A stretch of 64,000 bases of DNA. Source: Actinoplanes sp. DH11. Its GTDB lineage: Bacteria; Actinomycetota; Actinomycetes; Mycobacteriales; Micromonosporaceae. The translations under genes were made by a program, and so were the position numbers. Positions 55,141 to 63,209 of the stretch are shown here, piece after piece; the stretch's first letter is position 1, and each line of letters opens with the position of its first letter. Location: positions 248,001-312,000 of the forward strand of contig NZ_JAHWGU010000005.1 of the NCBI RefSeq assembly GCF_020873875.1. The letters run 5' to 3'. The notes beneath the pieces were generated by a model. The model ran no database searches. It worked only from the letters and a program-made list of their open reading frames with translations, and was not told the DNA's origin.

Positions 55141-55722
55141 GTGACCGCTACGTACACTTTTGACGTCTTCACCAGTTTGGACGGCTTCGGCGGGGTGACC
55201 TCCGCCGACTGGGGTGGTTACTGGGGCAAGCAGGGGGCCGAGTTGCTCGCGCACCGGTCGGCCACATACGCGCCGGCGCAGCGGATGGTGTTCGGGGCGA
55301 ACACGTACCGGGCTTTCACGCAGCTGGTGGCCGGTGGTGCCGAGGAGACCGTGCACGACGCGTGGGTACGGCGGATGCTGGATCTGCCGGCGGTCGTCGT
55401 GTCGAGCACGCTGACCGAGCCGCTCGACTGGCCGGACGCCGTCGTGGCCAAGGGCGACGCCGTCGAGGTCGTGGCGCGGCTCAAGGCGGAGTCGGACGTG
55501 CCGCTGCGGTCGCACGGGAGCCTGGCGATGAACCGGGCGCTGATGGCGGCCGGGCTGGTCGACTTCGTGCAGGTCACGGTGTTCCCGGTGATCACCGGGC
55601 AGACCGGGGACGACCCGGTGTTCGCCGGTGCCGCCGACTTCGACCTCGACCTGGTCGCGTCGCGGACCCTCGACGGCCGCACCCAGGAACTCGTCTATCG
55701 GCCCACCCCGCACACATCCTGA
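55141..55722 (+). CDS. Dihydrofolate reductase-like (RibD C-terminal) protein
   Basis: A 193-residue single-domain reductase fold of the RibD_C/DHFR-like type. Marks are FDVFTSLDGFGG at the N-terminus, YAPAQRMVFGANTYRAF, VVVSSTLTEPLDW, and GLVDFVQVTVFPVITGQTGDDPVF. It probably reduces a small pteridine- or flavin-like molecule with NADPH; the substrate is unknown. The GTG at 55141 has GAGGAGAG upstream. Its stop is followed directly by a 16-bp tandem repeat. Confidence 0.88.
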   Translation: MTATYTFDVFTSLDGFGGVTSADWGGYWGKQGAELLAHRSATYAPAQRMVFGANTYRAFTQLVAGGAEETVHDAWVRRMLDLPAVVVSSTLTEPLDWPDAVVAKGDAVEVVARLKAESDVPLRSHGSLAMNRALMAAGLVDFVQVTVFPVITGQTGDDPVFAGAADFDLDLVASRTLDGRTQELVYRPTPHTS

Positions 55723-55786
55723 CGCGCGAGAAGGCCAACGCGCGAGAAGGACAGCGCGCGGAGAGGACAACGCGCGGAGAGGACAG
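55723..55786. repeat. Four 16-bp tandem repeats directly after a stop codon
   Basis: Units at 55723, 55739, 55755 and 55771: CGCGCGAGAAGGCCAA, CGCGCGAGAAGGACAG, CGCGCGGAGAGGACAA, CGCGCGGAGAGGACAG. The first begins on the base after the DHFR-like stop codon. Confidence 0.9.
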
Positions 55787-55797
55787 CGGGCGGGAAA

Positions 55798-55823
55798 GCC
55801 CGGCCGGCAGGAACCGGCCGGGC
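55798..55823. terminator. Terminator between convergent DHFR-like and PAC2 genes
   Basis: GCCCGGCCGG (55798-55807) pairs exactly with CCGGCCGGGC (55814-55823), loop CAGGAA, just past both stop codons. Confidence 0.8.
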
Positions 55824-55826
55824 CCG

Positions 55827-56729
55827 TTACTCGTCCCGGCTCTGCTCGGCCAGGAAGCGCTCCAGCTCGGCGCCGAGTTCCTCGGCCGTGGGCAGCGGGG
55901 CGTCGGAGTCGGCGAGCAGGTTGCCCTGGCGGCCGCGGACGAAGGCGTCGTACTGTGCCTCGAGCGACGTCACCAGGCGGCCGGCCTGCTCGTCGTCGGC
56001 GATCTGCTTGTCGACCTCTTCGCGGACCAGCTTGGCCGACTCGCGCAGGGCGCCGGTCGGCAGTGCCAGGCCGGTGCTCGCCGAGACCGAGTCGAGCAGC
56101 AGTTCGGCGGCGGCCGGGTAACCGGTCTGCGCGAGGTAGTGCGGGACGTGCGCCGCGTACCCCAGGGCGTCGTGGCCGGTGTTGCCGAGCCGGAACTCCA
56201 GCAGGTTGCCGACGCTCGCCGGCACCTGCACCCGCTGCAGCCAGGCCTCGTGGTCGCCGAGCAGGCGTTTGTCGGTGGCGTGCGCGGTCATCCCGACCGG
56301 GCGGGTGTGCGGCACGGCCATCGGGATGGCGTTGAGGCCGACCGTGACGCGGACGCCGAGCCGTTCGATGAGTTCGGTGACGGTGGCGATGAACCGCTCC
56401 CACTGCAGGTCCGGTTCGGGGCCGGCGAGCAGCAGGAACTGGGTGCCGAGCTGGTCGGTCACCAGGTGCAGGGCGAGGCTGGGTTCCTCGTAGCTCTCGA
56501 AGTGGTCGGCCACGAAGACCATCGGCGGCCGGCGGGAGCGGTAGTCGAGGAGCTGGTCCAGGTCGAACGTCGCGACGACTTCGCTCTCCAGGTTCTCCAG
56601 CATGTGGTCCCGGGCCAGCTGGATCGCGCTGCCGGCGTCGACGAACCCGGTGAGCGCCTGGATGAGCACCGGGCTGTCCAGGGCCGGGAGGTCACCGGCC
56701 ACCTCGTAGAGCCCGTGGGGGTCGAGCAC
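55827..56729 (-). CDS. PAC2 family protein (proteasome-assembly-chaperone-like)
   Basis: A 300-residue protein of the actinobacterial PAC2 family: VLIQALTGFVDAGSAIQLARDHML, FDLDQLLDYRSRRPPMVF, FLLLAGPEPDLQWERFI and GLNAIPMAVPHTRPVGMTAH, ending in an acidic coiled region. It is related to archaeal/eukaryotic proteasome assembly factors; its bacterial role is not established. The GTG at 56729 has AAGGAGG upstream and gives the family N-terminus. The frame extends further upstream without support. It is divergent from the EcsC-like gene. Confidence 0.88.
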   Translation of the reverse strand: MLDPHGLYEVAGDLPALDSPVLIQALTGFVDAGSAIQLARDHMLENLESEVVATFDLDQLLDYRSRRPPMVFVADHFESYEEPSLALHLVTDQLGTQFLLLAGPEPDLQWERFIATVTELIERLGVRVTVGLNAIPMAVPHTRPVGMTAHATDKRLLGDHEAWLQRVQVPASVGNLLEFRLGNTGHDALGYAAHVPHYLAQTGYPAAAELLLDSVSASTGLALPTGALRESAKLVREEVDKQIADDEQAGRLVTSLEAQYDAFVRGRQGNLLADSDAPLPTAEELGAELERFLAEQSRDE

Positions 56730-56914
56730 GCTGCGGTCCTCCTTGAGAGCGATGCCCGCTTCCGCGGGCTTCTTGTGCCAACACCGGCGCCGGGTGGGTT
56801 CATTCCGGCCCCGCCGAATTCTTGCGTACGCGTACGACATCGGCGCAACCGGCGACGTGCGCGGACCGGGCACACTGGGTTCAGATCCACTTCTACGCCC
56901 CCTCGGAGCGATGT

Positions 56915-57625
56915 GTGAGTCAGCCGGTACCCCTCCTGGAGAACACCGCACCGCCCAGCACGCTCTGGGCCCGGATGAAGTCCGACCCGCAGTACGCCCC
57001 GGAGCACCTGGCGCTGGAAGCCGTCCGGCGTCTCGGCCCGGAGGCGCAGCGCTGGATCGGCCGGATGCGCGAGGAGCGCCCGGACGCCGGCCCGGACGAA
57101 CTGGCGGCGCTCGCCGTCAAGCGGTTCACCACGCTGGCCCGGGTCTCCGGTGCCGTGTCGGGCGCGGCCGGGTTGCCGGGCGCGGTCCTCGACGTCGGCG
57201 TGCTCGCGTGGACGCAGGCGCGGATGGTGCTGCACGTCGCGGCCGCGCACGGCGCCGACCCGACGGCGCCGGAGCGCGCCACCGAGCTGCTGGTTCTGCA
57301 GCGGGTGCACAAGGTGGCGGAGACCGCGCGTACCGCGCTGGGTGTCGCCGCCGGCCGGGAGCGTGCCAGCCGCCTCTTCACCGGCGCCGGCGGCACGCCG
57401 ATGGCGCGTGTCCTGGTCACTCTGGGCGTGCGCCTGGCGCAGATGGCGGGCGTACGCGCGGCGAAGCGCGTCTTCGCCAAAATGATCCCGCTCGGCGGGG
57501 TGGTCCTCGGCACCTGGGCCAATTCGGCGGCGACCCGTGACCTGGCCGCCCGCGCCCGGATCCATTACCGCACCACGGACCCGGCCGCCCGGCCGATGCC
57601 GGAATCCGGCGGGGGAAGGCCCTAA
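56915..57625 (+). CDS. EcsC-family protein
   Basis: A 236-residue EcsC-like protein: an N-terminal region with AVRRLGPEAQRWIGRMREERPDAGPDELAALAVKRFTTLARVSGAVSGAAGLPGAVLDVGVLAWTQARMVLHVAAAHG-type helices (given in pieces here: residues 34-115), amphipathic and Gly/Ala-rich, with no clear membrane helix. EcsC is named from a Bacillus ABC operon, but its biochemical function is unknown. The GTG at 56915 with GGAG upstream is chosen. The gene is 31 bases before the Fn3 lipoprotein gene. Confidence 0.8.
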   Translation: MSQPVPLLENTAPPSTLWARMKSDPQYAPEHLALEAVRRLGPEAQRWIGRMREERPDAGPDELAALAVKRFTTLARVSGAVSGAAGLPGAVLDVGVLAWTQARMVLHVAAAHGADPTAPERATELLVLQRVHKVAETARTALGVAAGRERASRLFTGAGGTPMARVLVTLGVRLAQMAGVRAAKRVFAKMIPLGGVVLGTWANSAATRDLAARARIHYRTTDPAARPMPESGGGRP

Positions 57626-57656
57626 GGATCCGGCGTTCCCGCCCGATCCTCCTGAC

Positions 57657-58247
57657 GTGCTGCGAATCCGGAAGTCCGCCGCCCTGTTGTCCGCCCTCGC
57701 GCTGCCGCTGCTGATCGCGGGCTGCGCGTCCGCCGAGTCGGCCACCACACCGGCGACCGAGAACGGCGCCGACTGGATCCGGGTGGCCGCCGGTCAGGCC
57801 ACGCCGTCGCCGGTGACGAAGTACGGCAAGGCCACGCCGACACCGGAGCTGACGCTGCCGACCCCGCCCGCCACGACGCCCCCGGCCCCGAACCCGAACC
57901 CGTCCTGCACGCCGGCCCCGCGCGGCGCCGGCGTGATCAACGGACTGGGTGTGGTGCCGGGGGGCACCAGCGCCGTGGTGAGCTGGTACCACCCGGGCGG
58001 TGCGGACATCGTCGACTACCGGGTCACCGCCGCCACGCAGGATCTGCAGGTCGGCGAGCAGGACGAGGTCGGCTGGACCACTGTCACCCCGGCGGCCTGC
58101 GGTGAGGTCAGCGCCACCGTGACGGGTCTCACGCCGGGCACGCCGTACGTCTTCTCGGTGGATGTGGTGCGCAAGCACACCGGCACGCTGGAGGGCACCT
58201 ACACCCGGACGATCGCGCGCTCGGATGTGGTGAGCACCACGGCGTGA
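57657..58247 (+). CDS. Lipoprotein with fibronectin type III domain
   Basis: A 196-residue exported lipoprotein with lipobox LIAGC (Cys23), a Pro/Thr-rich linker (residues 45-85) and one Fn3 domain (GTSAVVSWYHPGGADIVDYRVTA ... VTGLTPGTPYVFSVDV) with a probable disulphide (Cys near 89 and 146). Likely a cell-surface binding or adhesion protein. The GTG at 57657 is the start that gives the signal peptide; the frame is open upstream. Confidence 0.82.
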   Translation: MLRIRKSAALLSALALPLLIAGCASAESATTPATENGADWIRVAAGQATPSPVTKYGKATPTPELTLPTPPATTPPAPNPNPSCTPAPRGAGVINGLGVVPGGTSAVVSWYHPGGADIVDYRVTAATQDLQVGEQDEVGWTTVTPAACGEVSATVTGLTPGTPYVFSVDVVRKHTGTLEGTYTRTIARSDVVSTTA

Positions 58248-58304
58248 CGCCCGTGGCCGGTCCGGGAGCGGACGATCGGCGGGTCAGTCTCTAAGCTTCC
58301 CGGC

Positions 58305-59879
58305 ATGGAAGCCATCGTCGACACGGTCGTGCTCGTAGCGATCTCCGTGGTCGGCGCCGCGCTGGCCCGCCGCCTCGGTTTCGTGGCGCCGCTGGTGCTG
58401 CTCGTCGCCGGGCTGGCGCTGTCCTACGTGCCGGGCTTCCCGGAGGCGCATCTCGAGCCGGAGCTGGTGCTCATCGGGATTCTGCCGCCGCTGCTGTACG
58501 TGGCGGCGCTGCAGACCTCGGTGCCCGCGTTCCGGCTGGCGCTGCGGCCGATCCTGCTGCTCGCGGTCGGTCTGGTGGTGCTCACCGCGTTCGTGATCGG
58601 GTTCGTGGTGCACCTGCTGCTGCCGGCGGTGCCGCTGGCAGCCTGTGTCGCGCTGGGTGCGATCGTCGCCCCACCGGACGCCGTCTCCGCGACCGCCATC
58701 GCCCGCCGGGTCGGGTTGCCCCGCCGGGTGGTGACGATCCTGGAGGGCGAGAGCCTGCTCAACGACGCGACCGCGCTGGTCATGGTGCGGGTCGCGGCGG
58801 GTGCGCTGGCCGGTGCGGCGGTAGGGCTGTGGGAGATCAGCCAGGAGGTCGCGCTCAAGGCGGGCGGCGGCCTGGTGATCGGGTTCGTGTTCGCGGTCGC
58901 CGCGGCCTGGCTGCACCGCAGGATCGAGGACTCGCTGCTGGAGGACGCGGTCTCGCTGCTCACCCCGTTCGTCGTCGTGATCGTCGCCGAGGAGCTGCAC
59001 ACGTCGAGCGTGGTGGCCGTGGTGGTGGCCGGTCTCTACCTGGGTCACCGCATCCCCTTCCTGCTGTCGCCGACGTCGCGGCTCCAGATGGACGCGGTCT
59101 GGAAACTGGTGAACTTCCTGCTGGAGGGCGTGGTCTTCCTGCTGGTGGGCCTCCAGTTGCGCGAGGTGGTGGGCAGCATCGAGACCGACATGGCGACCAC
59201 CGTTCAGGTCACCGCCGCGGTCTTCGCCACGCTGGTGCTGGTGCGGTTCGCCTGGATGTACCCGGCCACCTATCTGGCCCGGCTGGTCCCGCGGATCCGC
59301 AACCGGGAGGAACGGCCGCGACCGGCCGTGCCGACCGTGATCGCCTGGGCGGGCATGCGCGGGGTGGTGACGCTCGCGGCGGCGCAGACGCTGCCGGAGC
59401 CGGGTGTGGGCGGGGTGCCCGAATACCCCCGTGAGCTGTTCGTCTTCGTCGCCTTCGCGATCATCGTGCTGACCCTTCTGGTGCAGGGCGCGACCCTGCC
59501 CGCGCTGGCCCGGGTGCTGCGGGTCAAGGAGGACAACAGCGCGCAGGACGCCCTGGCCGAGGCGGGCATCCAGCACACCGCCAGCCGGGCCGCCCTGGAG
59601 GCGCTGGAGGCGCACGCCGGCAGCGCGCCGCCGGCCGTGGTGGCGCGGTTGCGCGGCCTGGTGGAGAGCCGGTCGAACAATGCCTGGGAGCGTTTGGGCA
59701 GTCAGCAGCAGGAAACCCCGTCAGCGGCGTACGGGCGGCTGCGGCGGGAAATGATCAAGGCGGAGCGGCACGTCTTCAAGATTGCCCGCAACGAGGGGCG
59801 GATCCCCGAGGAGGTGCTGGTGCGTGCCCAGCGCGAACTGGACCTGGAAGAGACACAGCTGCAACGGAGCGAGTCTTGA
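58305..59879 (+). CDS. CPA1-family Na+/H+ antiporter
   Basis: A 524-residue antiporter with about 12-13 helices and a long cytoplasmic tail (from about 410). The ion-binding core is visible in AIVAPPDAVSATAIA and ILEGESLLNDATALV, with the conserved Arg in IAWAGMRGVVTLAAA. It exchanges sodium or potassium for protons. The ATG at 58305 begins the first helix. Its stop overlaps the start of the ZnF-UBP gene (TTGA), so the two are translationally coupled. Confidence 0.92.
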   Translation: MEAIVDTVVLVAISVVGAALARRLGFVAPLVLLVAGLALSYVPGFPEAHLEPELVLIGILPPLLYVAALQTSVPAFRLALRPILLLAVGLVVLTAFVIGFVVHLLLPAVPLAACVALGAIVAPPDAVSATAIARRVGLPRRVVTILEGESLLNDATALVMVRVAAGALAGAAVGLWEISQEVALKAGGGLVIGFVFAVAAAWLHRRIEDSLLEDAVSLLTPFVVVIVAEELHTSSVVAVVVAGLYLGHRIPFLLSPTSRLQMDAVWKLVNFLLEGVVFLLVGLQLREVVGSIETDMATTVQVTAAVFATLVLVRFAWMYPATYLARLVPRIRNREERPRPAVPTVIAWAGMRGVVTLAAAQTLPEPGVGGVPEYPRELFVFVAFAIIVLTLLVQGATLPALARVLRVKEDNSAQDALAEAGIQHTASRAALEALEAHAGSAPPAVVARLRGLVESRSNNAWERLGSQQQETPSAAYGRLRREMIKAERHVFKIARNEGRIPEEVLVRAQRELDLEETQLQRSES

Positions 59880-60139
59880 TCTGTGAGCATCTGAAGGAGG
59901 CCGGCGACCCGGCGCCGCTGGCGCCCTTCGACGGCGGCTGCCCGGAGTGCGTGGCCGGCGGGTTCACCGACTGGGTGCACCTGCGAGTCTGCCTGAGCTG
60001 CGGTTATGTCGGGTGCTGCGATTCCTCCCCGCGGCGGCACATGTCGCGCCACCACGAGGAGCAGGACCATCCGGTGATGCGATCCTACGAGCCGGGCGAG
60101 GGCTGGCGCTGGTGCTACGTGCACCAGCAGCTGGGCTGA
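59876..60139 (+). CDS. Stand-alone ZnF-UBP domain protein coupled to CPA1 antiporter
   Basis: An 87-residue protein that is one UBP-type zinc finger. Ligands include Cys3, His5, Cys22, Cys25, Cys39, Cys42, Cys47/48, His55, His59/60 and His65, with Trp33 in the place of the ubiquitin-contact Trp and a late aromatic cluster (WRWCYVHQ). In eukaryotes this fold binds the C-terminus of ubiquitin, which bacteria of this kind lack. The TTG at 59876 overlaps the antiporter stop by four bases. The same domain is fused to the next antiporter, which supports a regulatory role in cation/proton exchange. Confidence 0.9.
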   Translation: MICEHLKEAGDPAPLAPFDGGCPECVAGGFTDWVHLRVCLSCGYVGCCDSSPRRHMSRHHEEQDHPVMRSYEPGEGWRWCYVHQQLG

Positions 60140-60173
60140 AGCCGGCCGGGCGGACCACGCCCGGCCGGCTCGC

Positions 60174-61652
60174 TCACCCGCGCGTGGACCCGGCCGGTTC
60201 GCGGATGAGGGCGCCGTCCACGTAGCAGTACTGCCACCCGTCACCCTCCTCGAGTGAGCGGATGATCGGGTGCTCGGTGTCGGCGAAGTGCGCGTCCGCG
60301 TGCTTGTTCGGTGAGTCGTTGCAGCAGCCCACCTCGCCGCACGTGAGACACATGCGCAGCTGCACCCAGGTGTCGCCGGAGTCGACGCACTGCTGGCAGA
60401 CGTCGGTGTCGGTCTCGGTGATGTGGATCCGGTCCATGTGGGTGCAGGCGGTGCTGATCGTCTCCTCCCGGACGTACCGCCACTGCGTGTGCAGCAGCCG
60501 GTCCGGAAGGAACCGGGCGAGCATCCGCGAGTTGGCCGCGAGGATCGGCGCCAGCACCGCCAGGATCAGCACGTAGAGCGCGATGAACGGGCCGACCCGC
60601 TCGTCCAGCCCGGCACCGAGCGCGAGCGTGGCGAGGATCAGGGAGAACTCGCCGCGGCCGAGCACGGTCAGGCCGACGTTCGCCGCGCCGCGCTGGTTGA
60701 GGCCGAACAGCCGGGCCGTGATCAGGCCGGCACTGACGTTGGTGAGCACCGTGATGCCGACCGCGATCAGCACCGGCACCACGACCGACCCGATCGCGCC
60801 GACGTCGATGCTCATCCCGAACGCCACGAAGAAGACCGCGGCGAAGACGTCGCGCAGCGGCAGGACCAGGCGTTCGGCCCGCTCCTTCACCGAGGTGCGG
60901 GCCACCACCAGGCCGATCATCAGCGCGCCGATCGCGTCCGAGACGCCGACCTCGGCGGAGATCCCGGCGACCAGCACGACCAGGCCGACCATCAGGATGG
61001 CGAGCAGTTCGTCCTCGCGGCTGTCGATCACCTTGCCGACCAGGCGGGCGCCCCAGCGGGCGACCGCGAAGAGCAAGGCCAGGTAACCGAAGCTCATGCC
61101 GATGCGCAGGGCCAGCTCACCGGCCGAGTCGGCGCCGGACAGGATCGGGGTGAGCAGGGCCAGGTAGAGGGCGAGGAACAGGTCCTCGATGACGATCACA
61201 CCGAGGATCACCGGAGTTTCGGCGTTGGCCAGCCGGCGTAACTCGATGAGGAGTTTGGTGGCGATCGCGGAGGACGAGATGCCCACCGCGCCGGCGATGA
61301 CGAACGCCTCCGACGTGCCCCAGCCGAGCGCGAAGCCCAGACCGAGGCCGGCGCCGATGTTGATGCCGATGTAGGCACCGGCCGCGGCGAACAGCCGCTT
61401 GCCGCTGCCCAGCACCTGTTCGACGGGGAACTCCACGCCGAGGTGGAAGAGGAGCAGGACCAGCCCGAGCAGGGCCAGCATGTCCAGGTCCTCGGGGTGA
61501 TCGAAGAGCGTCAGGCCGGGGGTGAACGGGCCGAGCAGGATGCCGGCGAGCATGAAGAACGGAACGGTCGGCAGCCGGAACCGCCGGCCGAGCCGGGCCA
61601 GCAGCCCGGCGGCCAGGATCAGCGCGCCCAGGCCGATGAGATTCGCGTGCAC
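60174..61652 (-). CDS. CPA2 (KhtU-like) K+/H+ antiporter fused to C-terminal ZnF-UBP domain
   Basis: A 492-residue protein. Residues 1-385 are a CPA2/KefB-type exchanger (PFFMLAGILLGPFTPGLTLF, LGWGTSEAFVIAGAVGISSSAIATKLL, VLGRGEFSLILATLAL). Residues 403-492 are a ZnF-UBP domain (CTHMDRIHITETDTDVCQQC ... MCLTCGEVGCCNDSPNKHADAHF ... DGWQYCYVDG) closely matching the separate protein at 59876. There is no RCK domain. The GTG at 61652 is nine bases after the KhtT-like stop, so they form an operon. A potassium or ammonium/proton exchanger is the best guess. Confidence 0.9.
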   Translation of the reverse strand: MHANLIGLGALILAAGLLARLGRRFRLPTVPFFMLAGILLGPFTPGLTLFDHPEDLDMLALLGLVLLLFHLGVEFPVEQVLGSGKRLFAAAGAYIGINIGAGLGLGFALGWGTSEAFVIAGAVGISSSAIATKLLIELRRLANAETPVILGVIVIEDLFLALYLALLTPILSGADSAGELALRIGMSFGYLALLFAVARWGARLVGKVIDSREDELLAILMVGLVVLVAGISAEVGVSDAIGALMIGLVVARTSVKERAERLVLPLRDVFAAVFFVAFGMSIDVGAIGSVVVPVLIAVGITVLTNVSAGLITARLFGLNQRGAANVGLTVLGRGEFSLILATLALGAGLDERVGPFIALYVLILAVLAPILAANSRMLARFLPDRLLHTQWRYVREETISTACTHMDRIHITETDTDVCQQCVDSGDTWVQLRMCLTCGEVGCCNDSPNKHADAHFADTEHPIIRSLEEGDGWQYCYVDGALIREPAGSTRG

Positions 61653-61660
61653 CGGTCGCC

Positions 61661-61888
61661 CTAGTCGACGAAGTACGTGCCGGCGAGCACCGCGCCGATT
61701 TTGCGGGCCTGTTCCTCGGAGAGCTCCAGGACGGCGCCCGGCTCGTCCCCGCTGTCCTCGAACACGTAGAGGTGCCGTTTGCCGTCCCGGGACAGCACGA
61801 CGGAGACGCGCTGCCCACCGCCGCCCACCGCGATGTCGTACCGGGTGCCTACTCCCGGAAGTTCCTGGATGTGAACGCCTTTACCCAT
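61661..61888 (-). CDS. KhtT N-terminal-domain-like regulator of antiporter (75 aa)
   Basis: A short protein (MGKGVHIQELPGVGTRYDIA ... HLYVFEDSGDE ... LSEEQARKIGAVLAGTYF) that matches only the N-terminal half of KhtT, the soluble partner of KhtU. The RCK_C/TrkA_C domain that binds c-di-AMP in Bacillus KhtT is absent. It lies directly before the KhtU-like gene, so it is probably its regulatory subunit. The ATG is at 61888. Confidence 0.82.
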   Translation of the reverse strand: MGKGVHIQELPGVGTRYDIAVGGGGQRVSVVLSRDGKRHLYVFEDSGDEPGAVLELSEEQARKIGAVLAGTYFVD

Positions 61889-61970
61889 GGCGGGATCCTA
61901 CGGGGGGTTCTGTGTCGCGACGATTACGCGCCGCCCGCCGAGACCTGCGCGACACTCCCCTCGGACCTGC

Positions 61971-63209
61971 TCAGACAGTGGCGTGCCGGGTCGTCGGGAC
62001 GTGCCCGAGCAGGCTCTCCGCCTCCCGCGAGACCTGGCCGGCGTCGCAGGCGCGGGCCTGGCCGTAGACCGCGACGGTCCGTGCCGCGATGGCCGGCCAG
62101 TTGAAGTCCTCGCGGACGCGCTGGCGGGCACGCAGCGCGAGCGACCGGGCGTAGTCCCGGTCGGCGAGCACCGCACCCGTCGCCGCCGCGCACGCCGCGG
62201 GGTCGCCGGGCGTGAACTTCACGCCCGTCACCCCGTGCTCGACGATCTCGGTGAGGCCACCGGTCTCGGCGACCGCGACGGGCGTGCCGGCGGCCGCCGC
62301 CTCCAGCGCGACCATGCCGAACGGCTCGTAGATGCTCGGCACCACATAGCAGTCCGAGGCGCCCATCAGGGCGGTCAGCTCATGCCCGCCGAGGAACCCC
62401 GCGAAGGTCACCCCGGGCGTGGCCAGGGCTTCGAGCTCGCTGCGGTACGGGCCGTCGCCCGCGATCACCACGCGAAGGTCCGGGTGGCGCTCGCGCAGGA
62501 TCGGGACGGCCGCGAGCAGGTGTTGCACGCCCTTCTCGTAGACCAGCCGGCCGGCGAAACTGATCAGTGGGCCGTCGCCGGCGAACCGTGCCCGGGCCGC
62601 CTCGACCGCCCGCGGCCGGGCACGCCAGCGCAGCGCGTCGACCCCGTTGAAAACCACGTCGGTGCGGGCCGGGTGCACGCCGAACAGGCGGGTGACCTCG
62701 CGCTTCATGTACGCCGAGCAGACGATCACCCGGATCGCCTCGGTGGACAGCCAGCGCTCGATGTCGTCGATGGTGCGGTTGTGCGGCGCCGGCAGCCACC
62801 CCTGGTGCCGGCCGGACTCGGTGGCGTGGATCGTGGCGACCAGCGGGATGTCCAGGTGGTCGCGGAGCGTCACGGCGGTGTGCGCGACGAGCCAGTCGTG
62901 GGCGTGCACCACGTCGTACCGGCCGGTGCGGGCGGCGCGCAGGGCGGCCCGGGTGAGCGTGTGGTTGAACGCCAGGGCCCAGCCGAGCATGTCGCCGTTC
63001 TCGACGGTGAAGGCCGGCGGGTCGTCCGGGGCGCGGATGACGCGGACGCCCTCGGCGTACTCCTCGAGCAGCGCGCCGGGTGCGTGCCGGGTCACCACGG
63101 TGACCTCGTGCCCGGCCGCGACAAGGGTGGTCGCCAGCGCGTGCACGTGCCGGCCCAGGCCGCCGACGAGCAGCGGCGGGTACTCCCAGGAGAGCATCAG
63201 GATCCTCAT
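61971..63209 (-). CDS. GT4-family glycosyltransferase, glycogen synthase-like
   Basis: A 412-residue GT-B enzyme: MRILMLSWEYPPLLVGGLGRHV at the N-terminus, HAHDWLVAHTAVTLRD, FNGVDALRWR, FAGRLVYEKGVQHLL, and the donor site VPSIYEPFGMVALEAAAAGTPVAVAETGGLTEIV. It resembles the actinobacterial glycogen synthase/GlgM group that uses ADP-glucose. The ATG at 63209 overlaps the upstream debranching-enzyme stop by four bases, which supports a role in glycogen or alpha-glucan metabolism. The frame is open further upstream but overlaps that gene. Confidence 0.9.
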   Translation of the reverse strand: MRILMLSWEYPPLLVGGLGRHVHALATTLVAAGHEVTVVTRHAPGALLEEYAEGVRVIRAPDDPPAFTVENGDMLGWALAFNHTLTRAALRAARTGRYDVVHAHDWLVAHTAVTLRDHLDIPLVATIHATESGRHQGWLPAPHNRTIDDIERWLSTEAIRVIVCSAYMKREVTRLFGVHPARTDVVFNGVDALRWRARPRAVEAARARFAGDGPLISFAGRLVYEKGVQHLLAAVPILRERHPDLRVVIAGDGPYRSELEALATPGVTFAGFLGGHELTALMGASDCYVVPSIYEPFGMVALEAAAAGTPVAVAETGGLTEIVEHGVTGVKFTPGDPAACAAATGAVLADRDYARSLALRARQRVREDFNWPAIAARTVAVYGQARACDAGQVSREAESLLGHVPTTRHATV

